Positions 30,774 to 40,271 of a stretch of 64,000 bases of DNA are shown one piece after another (position 1 is the first letter of the stretch; every line of letters starts with the position of its first letter). The position numbers were made by a program, and so were the translations under genes. The stretch lies in the NCBI GenBank assembly GCA_956465555.1, contig OY101127.1, positions 1,116,001 to 1,180,000 on the forward strand, in the 5' to 3' direction. Source of the stretch: Nitzschia sp. pyKryTriq1 (lineage: Eukaryota; Bacillariophyta; Bacillariophyceae; Bacillariales; Bacillariaceae). Under the pieces are notes generated by a model. It saw only the letters and a list, made by a program, of their open reading frames with translations, was not told the DNA's origin and made no database searches.

Positions 30774-33629
30774 ATGCTGGCCGCCAACAAACTTCTTCCT
30801 TCCGGCGCCGCGGCTGCCGCAAAGGATTCCCTTTCTCGCGGGGCCATCGTCAAGCTGCGACGAAACCTGGCCGGAGGACAACGACGACTGGCGGTTGGAA
30901 AACGACAAAGTTCGTCGGCAGCAGCAGCAGCAGCAGCAGCAACAACCACGATGGCTGCTAGTAGTAGTACTGATCTTCAGCATCCTCTTTATCCACATCT
31001 CTTTACACCCTTGGATTTGGGTCCAGCCGGAATCCTTCCGAATCGAGTATTGATGGGATCGATGCATACGGGCTTGGAGGGACATAGTTTGCCGCGATTT
31101 CTGGAAAATTGGATCATGAACAGTAATAGCAGTGGTGACAACGATAGCGCCCCCGCTGCCGTGATGGGGGAAGATGATCATTCGTTGGAACGAATGGCAA
31201 AGTATTTTCAGACACGAGCCGAAGGAGGTGTCGGTCTCATGGTGACAGGTACGTGCGAACGTACTAGTAGTATTCTAATAGTTCTCATCGGTGGTCGGTC
31301 GGGGGAATACATGATGCTGGTTCTGATTATTTATCTCTCGTTTACATGCTCATGATACAATAACAATGATATTGATATTGATATTGATATTGATAGGAGG
31401 TATTGCTCCCAATCGAGCTGGTTGGGTGGGACCTTTTGCTGCCAAATTAACGACCGAAGAGGAAATGATTAAGCACATTGCCGTCACCGAAGCCGTCCAT
31501 TCAGTGTCGGTTCCCATTTATCATGGAACAGCAGGTGCCAGTAGTAGTACCAGCAACAAAGAGATGACACCGACGTCAGTACCACCCAAGATTTGTTTAC
31601 AAATCCTTCATACGGGCCGTTATGCCTACCATCCCTTTGCTGTGTCGGCGTCCAGTACCAAATCTCCTATCTCTCCGTACAAAGCTCGGGCGTTGAGCAA
31701 GGGAGAAATTGCCCAAACCGTCCAAGACTTTACCAATACTGCCATACTTGCCCGGGAGGCAGGATACGATGGTGTCGAAATTATGGGATCGGAAGGATAT
31801 TTGTTGAGTCAATTCTTGTCCCCGGCGACCAATCTCCGGACCGATGATTATGGCGGCAGTAGCTTTGCCAATCGAGCACGTTTTCCTTTGGAAATTGTCG
31901 AGTCGGTCCGACAAGCCACGGGAGAGGATTTTATCATCATCTTTCGCATTTCGCTTTTGGATTTGGTACAAGGAGGAACCTCGTGGGAAGAATCTTTGGA
32001 ATTGGCAGCAGCGTTGGAAAAAGCAGGAGTGACGATTTTGAACACCGGCATTGGATGGCATGAGGTACGTACAGCAGTATACTGGTACTGCGGTACTGGT
32101 ACTCTTGACTGTAGGAACAGTAATTGTTGTTTGCAGTTTTGATGATGATTCTCTCACAACAACTGAATCAATCTTTTTTTGCATATACTCCTCCATTATT
32201 ATTATTATTATTTCTGTACCAATGATGTATATCTTAACAGGCTCGAGTCCCAACCATTGCAACATCAGTTCCTCGAGGAGCCTTTACCTTTTGTACCAAA
32301 GCTTTGCGAGATGCCAATGTGGTGAATATTCCTCTCGTGTCGACCAATCGCATCAATGCTCCCGATACCGCCGAAGATATCTTGTCGCATCAAGTCTCCG
32401 ATCTCGTCAGCATGGCACGACCCCTTCTTGCCGATCCGGATTTTCTCAAAAAGGCCATGAATCAACAAGCTCCCGCCATTAATACCTGTATTGCCTGCAA
32501 TCAAGCATGTTTGGATCATGCCTTTGTCGGCAAGACGGCGTCGTGTCTCGTCAATCCCAAAGCCTGCCATGAAACAGAACTCATCACTCGTCTCCTGCCT
32601 AAAGAAGAACGATTGAAGATTGGTGTCGTAGGAGCTGGACCGGCGGGATGTGCCTTTTCCATTGCGGCGGCTGAAATGGGTCATTCGGTCACATTGTACG
32701 ATCAAGGTGACAAGATTGGTGGACAATTCCACATGGCGAAACGTGTTCCTGGCAAGGAAGAATTTCATGAAACACTCCGGTACTTTGACCATCAACTCAA
32801 GGCTCGGGGTGTGAATGTGCAACTCAACACATCCATTACCCATCAAGACATGGTCCAGCAAGGAGACGACATGGACAAGTGGATTGTTGCGACAGGAGTC
32901 ATTCCTCGGGATCCTAAAATTCCGGGAGAGGATCATCCCAATGTATTGAGCTATATTGATGTTTTGAAACACAACAAGCCAGTGGGGAAACGCGTTGCTA
33001 TTATTGGAGCGGGAGGGATTGGATTCGATGTGGCCGAGTTCTTGTTGTATCATGAAAAAGATAAGCATCATCAAGACGTTTCGGTGGAAGAATTTTGGGA
33101 AGAATGGGGGATTGATCCCCAGCAAAAGACCCGTGGAGGATTGACGGGTGAGATGCATCCCAAACCGGCCTTGCGAGAAATTCATTTGATGCAACGTAAA
33201 AAGGGCAAGCTGGGTGCCGGCCTTGGGCGCACCACGGGTTGGATCCATCGTGCGACTCTCAATATGGGTGGTGTCAAAAATATCAATGGTGTCTCGTACG
33301 ATCGAATCGATGAGAATGGGCATTTGCACTATACCAAGGACGGCAAGCAGCACGTTCTCGAAGTGGACAATATTGTCTTCTGTGCGGGGCAGGTAGAATA
33401 CAAAGAGTTGGAGAATCAAGCCCATGAGGGTGAGTTGGCATCAAAAGTGTATACGATTGGTGGTGCCTACCAAGCGGGAGAGTTGGATGCCAAACGAGCC
33501 ATTGATATGGGCACTCGATTAGCATTGAAGATTCACGAAAAGGATGTGACTCCAGGAGCTCATGTCTTTCAGTCTCCCACAGGAGTGGAAGAAAAGATGT
33601 TTGAATTCTTGAAACGATTCCAGTTTTAG
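30774..33629 (+). CDS. 2,4-dienoyl-CoA reductase-like flavoenzyme (old yellow enzyme/4Fe-4S), mitochondrial
   Basis: Three exons (30774-31248, 31397-32064, 32241-33629) give 843 residues. The N-terminus (AKDSLSRGAIVKLRRNLAGG) is a good mitochondrial presequence. The OYE-type TIM barrel follows: FTPLDLGPAGILPNRVLMGS, LMVTGGIAPNRAG across the first junction, ICLQILHTGRYAYHP, GYDGVEIMGSEGYLLSQFLS, NLRTDDYGGS. The 4Fe-4S site is Cys464, 467, 471 and 483 (CIACNQACLD...C). The FAD-binding GVVGAGPAG and the NAD(P)-binding AIIGAGGIGFDVAEF motifs complete the FadH-type layout. Known for FadH: NADPH reduction of 2,4-dienoyl-CoA in beta-oxidation of polyunsaturated fatty acids. Ser/Thr and His-rich inserts lengthen it beyond the bacterial protein. 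A trimethylamine-dehydrogenase-like role is less likely. Confidence 0.88.
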
Positions 33630-34162
33630 ACTACTTACTAGAGTAGATACGAGTGCAAACAAAGATGAAGGCGGTATAACATGTCCAACATTTCGACTTA
33701 TTTCAACTCCACTACTAGTCGAGCTCTACTAGTAGTAAAGTAGAGGAGTCATCTTCGAGCATCAAGTACTCATGAAAAACATTAGAAATCGCGTACAGGT
33801 ACAGGGCTTGTATGTAGACTACAAGTACTGTAGTATTCGACCGACTTTTTGACCGATCTTTTTGCTTGATGTTCCGACCGATCCAGGCGAACGCACGGTG
33901 GACAGACGTGTTGAAGCTACATACGTCGACAAAGAACCCGGAGCTTTCTTAAAAATTCGCCAGTCAAAAAATCCATCATCTAATAAAAGCGCGTGTGTGT
34001 CATCGATCGTCATTCCTTCGCTCGCGTCGCGATGTTACAGAACATTCAAATCTGACGATGATGTTCTGCTTTCGGTGGTTGTTGTTCTCGTAGATTACCG
34101 TCGTCATAATATATTCATCGAACCATTGCCTGTTTGATTGATACCTACGTTACACATCCATC
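33630..34162. other. Intergenic region, no gene seen
   Basis: Contains ACTAGT words near 33714-33735 and CAGGTACAGGG near 33796. An open frame at 33862-34137 has no features. Confidence 0.5.
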
Positions 34163-35275
34163 ATGGGAAATAAGAGACGACTTTCGTCTACGTCGTCAAC
34201 CTCGAATCGTCAACATCAGCCGTCCTTGATGATGCCATTACGAATAATACTCTTGACGACATCATTATTGGCCATGATACTGCAGTGGCATGCCGTATCA
34301 GCGTTTTCCCTTCTTTCAAATAATATTGCTCATCCTCATCCTCATCCTCAGCATCAGCATCAGCATCGAGCTCACCAAAGAGTAGCAGCATCATCAAGGA
34401 GGAGGAGTTCTTCTACTAGTAGTAGTACGAGGAGTCGTCTATTCGCCGACTTGAAATTTTCCGGAGATTCACGTGCCGTACTCGAATTGGAGGCTCCTGC
34501 CGAACACGTCTTGGAATGGTTGCATACACCGGACGCCAGTGACTTTCGATTGCTAGGAACCAACAATGCCCGACAAGTAGATCACAAGGATCATGGATTG
34601 ATATGGGAATGCCCCCAACCTCGCATCGATTTCATGGGTCTGGATTTACAACCCACCTTTGTCCATAAATTGGAACGAATACAAAAGAACAAGCCACAGC
34701 AGAACAAGACAAACCAACAACAACAACAACAACAACAACAGCATCAATCGGTCGTGGTGGTCCAAGTTGTGGATTCTCGCACCGACATTTTTCCTTCCAA
34801 AAATCCTGCCAATCAAGTGGTTGGATCCTTGATGGAACGTGCCAAATTCAAAGGCAAGAGTGTCATTCAAGTACTAACGACATCCTCCGCCACAACATCA
34901 TCATCATCATCACCAACAACATCAACATCAACAACTACTACTACATCCTCAACCACATCATCATCATCCTCCTCCACAAATAATGGCGGTTCTTCTTCTT
35001 CTTGCCGACTGTTGGTCGATTTGACCTTGACCTTGCATGTTCCACTCCCACCCCTTGTCTTGTTGCCTCCGGGATTCAATGCGATTGGAAGTTCGATTGT
35101 CCAACGAACGGGAAAATCGAGAACGGAGCAGTTACTGAAAGATTTGAAAGTGGCGTATTTTGAATGGGCGGCTACTAGTACTAGTACTAGTACTACTACT
35201 AGTACTACTTCGACTGATACTAACAATGCTACTACTCAATCGGGTACTTTCTCGGTGGAGGAGGAGAAGGAGTAA
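34163..35275 (+). CDS. Plastid-targeted DUF1997 family protein
   Basis: A single-exon protein of 370 residues. A hydrophobic signal peptide (IILLTTSLLAMILQWHAVSA, about residues 28-47) ends directly at FSLLS, the ASAF-type plastid import motif of diatoms. A His/Pro/Gln and Ser/Arg-rich transit-like stretch follows. The domain resembles DUF1997, found in cyanobacteria and plastids: AVLELEAPAEHVLEWLHTPD near the start, and LLVDLTLTLHVPLPPLVLLP, PPGFNAIGSSIVQRTG, LLKDLKVAYFEW at the end. Long poly-Gln and Thr/Ser inserts and an (ACTAGT)n-encoded Thr/Ser tail interrupt it. Function is not established. Confidence 0.75.
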   Translation: MGNKRRLSSTSSTSNRQHQPSLMMPLRIILLTTSLLAMILQWHAVSAFSLLSNNIAHPHPHPQHQHQHRAHQRVAASSRRRSSSTSSSTRSRLFADLKFSGDSRAVLELEAPAEHVLEWLHTPDASDFRLLGTNNARQVDHKDHGLIWECPQPRIDFMGLDLQPTFVHKLERIQKNKPQQNKTNQQQQQQQQQHQSVVVVQVVDSRTDIFPSKNPANQVVGSLMERAKFKGKSVIQVLTTSSATTSSSSSPTTSTSTTTTTSSTTSSSSSSTNNGGSSSSCRLLVDLTLTLHVPLPPLVLLPPGFNAIGSSIVQRTGKSRTEQLLKDLKVAYFEWAATSTSTSTTTSTTSTDTNNATTQSGTFSVEEEKE

Positions 35276-35709
35276 GAAGTCGACAAGAAGAAGAAGAAGA
35301 AGAAGAAGAACCACAAGAAGAAGAACATGCAGCAGCAACGGGGGTGAATCATCATCATCGTCGTCATCATGATCATTACTATTCAAGAATTCTACAAGCA
35401 AAGAAGAGAAAAAGCTACTACTAGTAGCTAGTACTGCATTCTACTACTACTACTACTACTACTACTAGTCAATGTCAAAAATTGCGTTTCTTTCAAAATA
35501 AGATTTAGTATGTTTTAATGGTGTAACATAATGAAAAACTACTGATCCATGATGCAGCAGTAGTACTACCTCACTATAGCCCCCCCCCCCCCCCCCCAGC
35601 CCCGTATTGTAGCGCAGCAATGATGATGCTGATGCTGGTGATGATGATGATGCTGACATGAATACGAACGGTAGTTAGAAGAAGAAGACCCCGAGCAGAC
35701 GCGGCTGCG
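35276..35709. other. Convergent intergenic region with simple repeats
   Basis: It holds GAA and ATC runs, a (CTA)n run near 35441-35466 and an 18-base C run. No gene. Confidence 0.6.
35580..35597. repeat. Poly-C run, 18 bases
   Basis: An uninterrupted C homopolymer, followed by AGCCCC. It can form an i-motif, or on the other strand G-rich structure, and is a likely site of length error in assembly. Confidence 0.95.
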
Positions 35710-37263
35710 TTAATGTAGTAGTAGTTGTGCTGTTCTGCGGGCTGCTGCTGCTGCTGGCTGGTAGTGCTGACTAGTAGTAACCCGGGCCCGATTCGTCAAG
35801 AGCAGCAGGTCCTCGATGGCACGAAGAGAGGACGCCTGCTGCTGTTGGTGGTGGTGGGCGAGAAGTTGTGCTGCCAGCAACGATCCACCACGAGGACCAG
35901 GACTCAAAAATAACGACGACGATGATGATGGTGGTGGACGAGGAGCGGGTGGTGATGATGGTGCTGCCATGATGATTGGTGGCTGCCCCTGTTGTGCTAT
36001 CATCCTCGGCGAGGAGATGATGGGCGGGGTCGTGCTGCTGGTGCTGGTCATCCAAGCACCACCACCAGCAGTACCACTACTACTAGCACCACGACCGCTG
36101 CCACATTCTTCTTGTGGTGGTGGTGGTGGTGGTGGTGGTTGTTGTTCTTGGTGAATCTTCAAGAGCAAAGACAGAGCTACCAGCTGAAGGTCCAGCATGT
36201 GGGGGGTGGTGGTGCCGTTGTTGCTGCTGGGTCTTGGGGACATTCTCCTCGTCGGCGAGAACGACTGCTCCTCCAACAAGGAGTAGAGAGCTTGACTGTT
36301 GCTTTCAGTCAGCACAGTAGTACTACTACTAGTACTACTAGTCTCGGAGGTACTATTCAACGAGCCTCCACCACCAGCACGGAAAAGAGCCAACAGTCGA
36401 TCGGCTTGTGCAGTCTTCTTGGTGTTGGTGTTGTTGTTGGTGGTGGTGTCGTTCTTGCTGCTGCTGCCCCCGAAGAAACTGCTGGTCGCGCTGAGGAGAG
36501 GAGGAGGAGGAGGAGGAGGATTGTGCATCATCATCATCATCATAGAACGACGAGACGAGGACATGTTCGTACTAGCGCCGAACAACGTACTAGGGCTAGC
36601 CCCAGCAAAATGGAGCTCAGGACCAGTAATTCCAGCACGGGCATAGAATTCTTGTGCACTTGCTCCTGCTGCTGCGTTATTAGCAACATTGTTGTTCTTG
36701 TTGTTCAAGAGTCCAAAACTCGTACTAGAGAAGAATCCTCCTGGTCGTGCTTCTTGTTGATGAGGCTCTTTCTCTTTGATCATCGTTCTTTGTGCCACCC
36801 ACATTGCCTCTGAAGAATGATTCGTCATCGACTTCGTCTTGGTGGTTGTTCCTGGTTGCTTCACTCGTTCACGGCGCATTTGCTCGCAGAGTTCCAGATG
36901 TCCTCGAACAAAGAAGGGATGGAAGCGTCCCCCCGGGGTGCCACCAGTAGTCTTGTTGGAGGGCATGATCTTGTCCTTCTGGAAGCCCCATAGATTCAGC
37001 GATCGCTGCATACTCTTGAACTTGGTCGAGTTGAAATAGTGAGGCATGATCTGACGCTCAAACTCTTCCTTGTTGTGGATAGCGAACGATTTGCCATCTG
37101 GATGCCAGCCGATGATATCGCTCAGGCCCCGTTCTTCGGTCTCTCGCAAGATGCGATGCAACTTGACAGGGAAGAGCTCATCTTCTTTCATTCTTCTTGC
37201 GCCGTCAACAACGACGTTTGCGGCGGGAGAAGGAGTGTTTCTTGGTGAATGGACCATCGTCAT
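35710..37263 (-). CDS. Heat shock factor (HSF) family DNA-binding protein 2
   Basis: A single-exon HSF of 517 residues. I start it at the ATG at 37263 (MTMVHSPRNT), because the open frame upstream is Thr/Ile-rich without similarity. The DNA-binding domain reads ELFPVKLHRILRETEERGL, DIIGWHPDGKSFAIHN, QIMPHYFNSTKFKSMQRSLN and LWGFQKDK, then GGRFHPFFVRGHLELCEQM. Unlike the HSF at 52-1276, no intron splits the NSTKFKS motif. The rest is dominated by homopolymers (Met, Pro, Gln, Ser, Thr, Asn). One block, EFYARAGITGPELHFAGA, is not low complexity. It converges with the DUF1997 gene on the opposite strand. Confidence 0.9.
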   Translation of the reverse strand: MTMVHSPRNTPSPAANVVVDGARRMKEDELFPVKLHRILRETEERGLSDIIGWHPDGKSFAIHNKEEFERQIMPHYFNSTKFKSMQRSLNLWGFQKDKIMPSNKTTGGTPGGRFHPFFVRGHLELCEQMRRERVKQPGTTTKTKSMTNHSSEAMWVAQRTMIKEKEPHQQEARPGGFFSSTSFGLLNNKNNNVANNAAAGASAQEFYARAGITGPELHFAGASPSTLFGASTNMSSSRRSMMMMMMHNPPPPPPPLLSATSSFFGGSSSKNDTTTNNNTNTKKTAQADRLLALFRAGGGGSLNSTSETSSTSSSTTVLTESNSQALYSLLEEQSFSPTRRMSPRPSSNNGTTTPHMLDLQLVALSLLLKIHQEQQPPPPPPPPQEECGSGRGASSSGTAGGGAWMTSTSSTTPPIISSPRMIAQQGQPPIIMAAPSSPPAPRPPPSSSSSLFLSPGPRGGSLLAAQLLAHHHQQQQASSLRAIEDLLLLTNRARVTTSQHYQPAAAAARRTAQLLLH

Positions 37264-37891
37264 GATGGTATTTGTTGTCGTTATTTTTGTTGTTGGCGGT
37301 ATATACGATGTTGGTTTTATGCGAATTATTATGATGGGGTGAGATGAGAGATGAGTGCGAGTTGTATGATCATATGTTGTGTGCGATGATGACGTACAGT
37401 ACTGCACATGATACGGTTCGATTTTTCTTCGCGCGGAACAAAGGAGAAATGGGGGGTTCGTTTTTTCTTCGGAAGAAAGAATACCACCACAGCTGACAAA
37501 CGTGTATTTTTTGTAGTAGCGGATGCAGATATGCCTAATGAATTTGGTCCTTGGCGAACCTTTACCGACTAGTCTACCATTACTTGCTTGTAGTGTTTTT
37601 CGAAGCGATGCTTCTCACTTCTCCACATTTACGCCTCTTTTAGGAAGGCCGTCTCAGGCAGGAAAGTGGTGGCTTATAAAAATTGTAGTGTACTCCTACG
37701 CAATAACACTACTAGTAGTACACCACTGAACCTATACAGTACTCCTTCAGTCAACCACCTGACATGTCCTATCAGTTCCGGCACTTTTATTTCATGTGCT
37801 TCTCTCTCTCATCCGGGGAGTAGACCGTTGGCTCTTCAAATACCCGCCAGCACACAGACAGGCGGGATAGACAGCTAATCCCGACAGCTAG
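37264..37891. other. Intergenic region between HSF 2 and the LTR element
   Basis: Upstream side of HSF 2. It holds a 29-bp sequence at 37811-37839 that recurs beyond the retroelement (38961-38989), a CCCGCC...GGCGGG inverted repeat near 37842-37866, and the 5-bp target site GCTAG at 37887-37891. Confidence 0.55.
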
Positions 37892-38232
37892 TGCAGTGTC
37901 CTGTCGACGTCATCGGTCCGTCCGTCCGTCCCTCCCTCGACGTCATCCTGACACTGCGTGACGTCATAGCGTTCCTACTAGTCGTGACACCTCCGTCAAT
38001 GACTACTGCATTTCATCTAGAGGCGATCCCTCCTTCACAAACTTCACAAGACATCCAAGATCGCCATCACCACTACATTTATGATAAGTCGTTCGTGCCC
38101 CTGACACTTCACGACTACCTTACGATTACAAAAGATTCATCTCTCAAAAACACCCCAGAAAAATAGTCTCACTTCTTTTAATTTCATCTACTTTAAATCA
38201 CGAATTGAATCCCGTAACTACGAGTCGTTGCA
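37892..38232 (+). repeat. 5' LTR
   Basis: 341 bp, begins TG and ends CA. It contains three ACGTCA words near its start (37907-37912, 37940-37945 and the full palindrome TGACGTCA at 37959-37966). A 91-codon open frame inside it is chance. Confidence 0.93.
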
Positions 38233-38470
38233 TTCACAAGCACGCATCGACGAAAACGCGCGACGCGAAAATCTTCGCCGCCGCTTCAAAGACTACGAGC
38301 CGGGCGACGAAGTACTGGTCCTCTCCTACAAACCCGATAAGCTCGAACCTCGAGCCACCGGCCCCTTTGTCATTGCCCAAGTCCATGTCAACGGCACCGT
38401 CACTATTCAACGCAACGCCCATGTTTTTCAGCGCATTAACATCCGGCGCGTCAAGCCTTACCTTCATTAA
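38233..38470 (+). pseudogene. Integrase C-terminal fragment (pol remnant)
   Basis: About 78 codons remain. Recognisable are [14 protein letters not shown], the GPF module in [18 protein letters not shown] and the final [10 protein letters not shown], typical of the end of a gypsy-type integrase. The catalytic core is absent. Confidence 0.88.
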
Positions 38471-38475
38471 TCTTT

Positions 38476-38485
38476 GGAGGCAGGA
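38476..38485 (+). promoter_or_regulatory. Polypurine tract
   Basis: GGAGGCAGGA directly abuts the 3' LTR. This is the place and composition expected for the plus-strand primer; one C interrupts the purines. Confidence 0.75.
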
Positions 38486-38826
38486 TGCAGTGTCCTGTCG
38501 ACGTCATCGGTCCGTCCGTCCGTCCCTCCCTCGACGTCATCCTGACACTGCGTGACGTCATAGCGTTCCTACTAGTCGTGACACCTCCGTCAATGACTAC
38601 TGCATTTCATCTAGAGGCGATCCCTCCTTCACAAACTTCACAAGACATCCAAGATCGCCATCACCACTACATTTATGATAAGTCGTTCGTGCCCCTGACA
38701 CTTCACGACTACCTTACGATTACAAAAGATTCATCTCTCAAAAACACCCCAGAAAAATAGTCTCACTTCTTTTAATTTCATCTACTTTAAATCACGAATT
38801 GAATCCCGTAACTACGAGTCGTTGCA
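38486..38826 (+). repeat. 3' LTR
   Basis: Identical in length and, by eye, in every base to the 5' LTR. It has the same three ACGTCA words at 38501, 38534 and 38553-38560. Confidence 0.93.
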
Positions 38827-39592
38827 GCTAGCAATAGCAGGTAGAGAAGAAGGACCAAAGAAAGCAAGAACATACACATCATGATAGATGGAGAACCATA
38901 AGAAAATTCGAAAATGCGACAGATGATACTGTATGATGGAGGGAATCTCCCGAAGATGCCATCCGGGGAGTGGACCCTTGGCTCTTCAACAACACCAACA
39001 ATCACGGGGCAATCTTTTAGAGTCGATTTTCCGAGTAGGCCCAACTTCCCTTTTCGGAGCTCGTACTACCGGCAACTATGATAGGATGCGCCCTTCGTCT
39101 CGCTGAATAAGTCGTGTCTGGCCGCTCGCCGCCGTCTCTCGCCACTGTACGTGTATTGTACGTGGTATGTACTAGCATTACTTTACTACTTGTTGTCTCG
39201 TCTAGTATGCCACCAGCAAGGGACTTTTTGCTGGTACGGGTACACTTTACGAATAGGCTACTACCGGTACTAGCTAGTACTATTGGTAGTAGTCTCCAAA
39301 AGCAAGAGTATAAAAGAAGAATAGGTAGTAGTAGCAGGTAGTAGTAGTAGTAGTAGCTACAGTACTACTCTAGAGTAGTGCTTTTGTGTGTACTACTCTC
39401 GATGTACCACTCTACCCTACTACTCTAGTAGTAGTAGTAGTAGTAGTAGTACGAGTAGTCTACTACTACTACCGTAGCTACCGGTATAGTAGTAGTGGTG
39501 GAGGGAGAGCGAGGGCTCACGCTCAACTACTGGTACAGTACTGTGTACAGTGCGCACCGAGTTATGGTACTATACTACTGTACCAGGTACTG

Positions 39593-39817
39593 TGGTACTG
39601 GTAGACCCCGGTAGAACATGCATGTGTACGAATACAGAATACACTGTACAGGGTAGAATTTGAAAATCTAACACGAACGATGACATGATGTTGTGTGGTG
39701 CGATGGTACTGGTAGACCCCGGTAGAACATGCATGTGTACGAATACAGGATACACTACTGTACATGGTAGAATTTGAAAATCTAACACGAACGATGACAT
39801 GATGTTGTGTGGTGCGA
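39593..39817. repeat. 111-bp tandem repeat, two copies
   Basis: Copy one is 39593-39703, copy two about 39704-39817. They share GGTACTGGTAGACCCCGGTA at the start and GAACGATGACATGATGTTGT near the end. The second copy has a 3-bp insertion and a few substitutions. Confidence 0.9.
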
Positions 39818-40180
39818 TGGTGGTGCGGTGACGCGGGCGAACGCTGCGACCATCACCCCTGAGGTTACTATCATCAGCAAATTATTCTTTTTTTTTCATT
39901 CAATACACAATCAGGGGGGGGAATCCCTTTCTGACACGACCCACGACCCAAATACATAAAGCAGGAAACGTTTCTCGTACAGAGTGGTACTGGTACATAC
40001 GAGTTCGTACGGAACTGTACTTACCGTACCAGCAGAGCGAGGGCGGAGAGGCGCGGCGCGGGGGATGATGAGAAGCCGCATCACTACTAACCGACCGCGC
40101 ATCGCATGCAAGAAAGCGGCGTCGCTCGCCGCGTTCTGTCGTTTGTGTTTTGTTTTGTTCCGGGCAGTACAATTGGATCC

Positions 40181-40257
40181 AATGCAATGCAATGCAATGC
40201 AATACGATTGATTGATTGATTGATTGCATAAGTATTATATTATATTATATTATATTA
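40181..40257. repeat. Three adjacent microsatellites upstream of the kinase gene
   Basis: (AATGC)4 at 40181-40200, (GATT)5 at 40206-40226 and (ATATT)n at about 40232-40257, ending 14 bp before the start codon. Confidence 0.9.
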
Positions 40258-40271
40258 CATCATCAATCACC

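Larger units (their letters stand above)
37892..38826 (+). mobile_element. Short Ty3/gypsy-type LTR retroelement, internally deleted
   Basis: Two 341-bp LTRs, TGCAG...TTGCA, flank only 253 bp of internal DNA. The whole is bordered by a 5-bp target-site duplication GCTAG (37887-37891 and 38827-38831). The internal part encodes only the integrase C-terminus and then a polypurine tract. No primer-binding site follows the 5' LTR; coding sequence begins directly there, so gag, protease, reverse transcriptase, RNase H and most of integrase have been lost. Integrase as the last pol domain and its GPF module point to Ty3/gypsy, not copia. The LTRs look identical, so the insertion is young. Confidence 0.93.
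38827..40271. other. Noncoding 1.4 kb, simple-sequence rich
   Basis: No gene supported. It contains the retroelement's 3' target duplicate, (TAG)n runs around 39330-39460, a 111-bp tandem pair and three microsatellites next to the kinase start. Confidence 0.6.

Noticed and set aside
35992-36813. 273-codon plus-strand frame
   Set aside because: Complement of homopolymer tracts in HSF 2, with no features of its own.
37891-38166. 91-codon open frame in the 5' LTR, repeated identically in the 3' LTR
   Set aside because: It is identical only because the LTRs are identical; composition is not protein-like and no family features are seen.
38166-38240. Possible tRNA-like TTGAATCCCGTAAC sequence at the LTR end
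   Set aside because: It resembles a T-arm fragment only superficially. There is no acceptor stem or anticodon arm, and it lies within the LTR.
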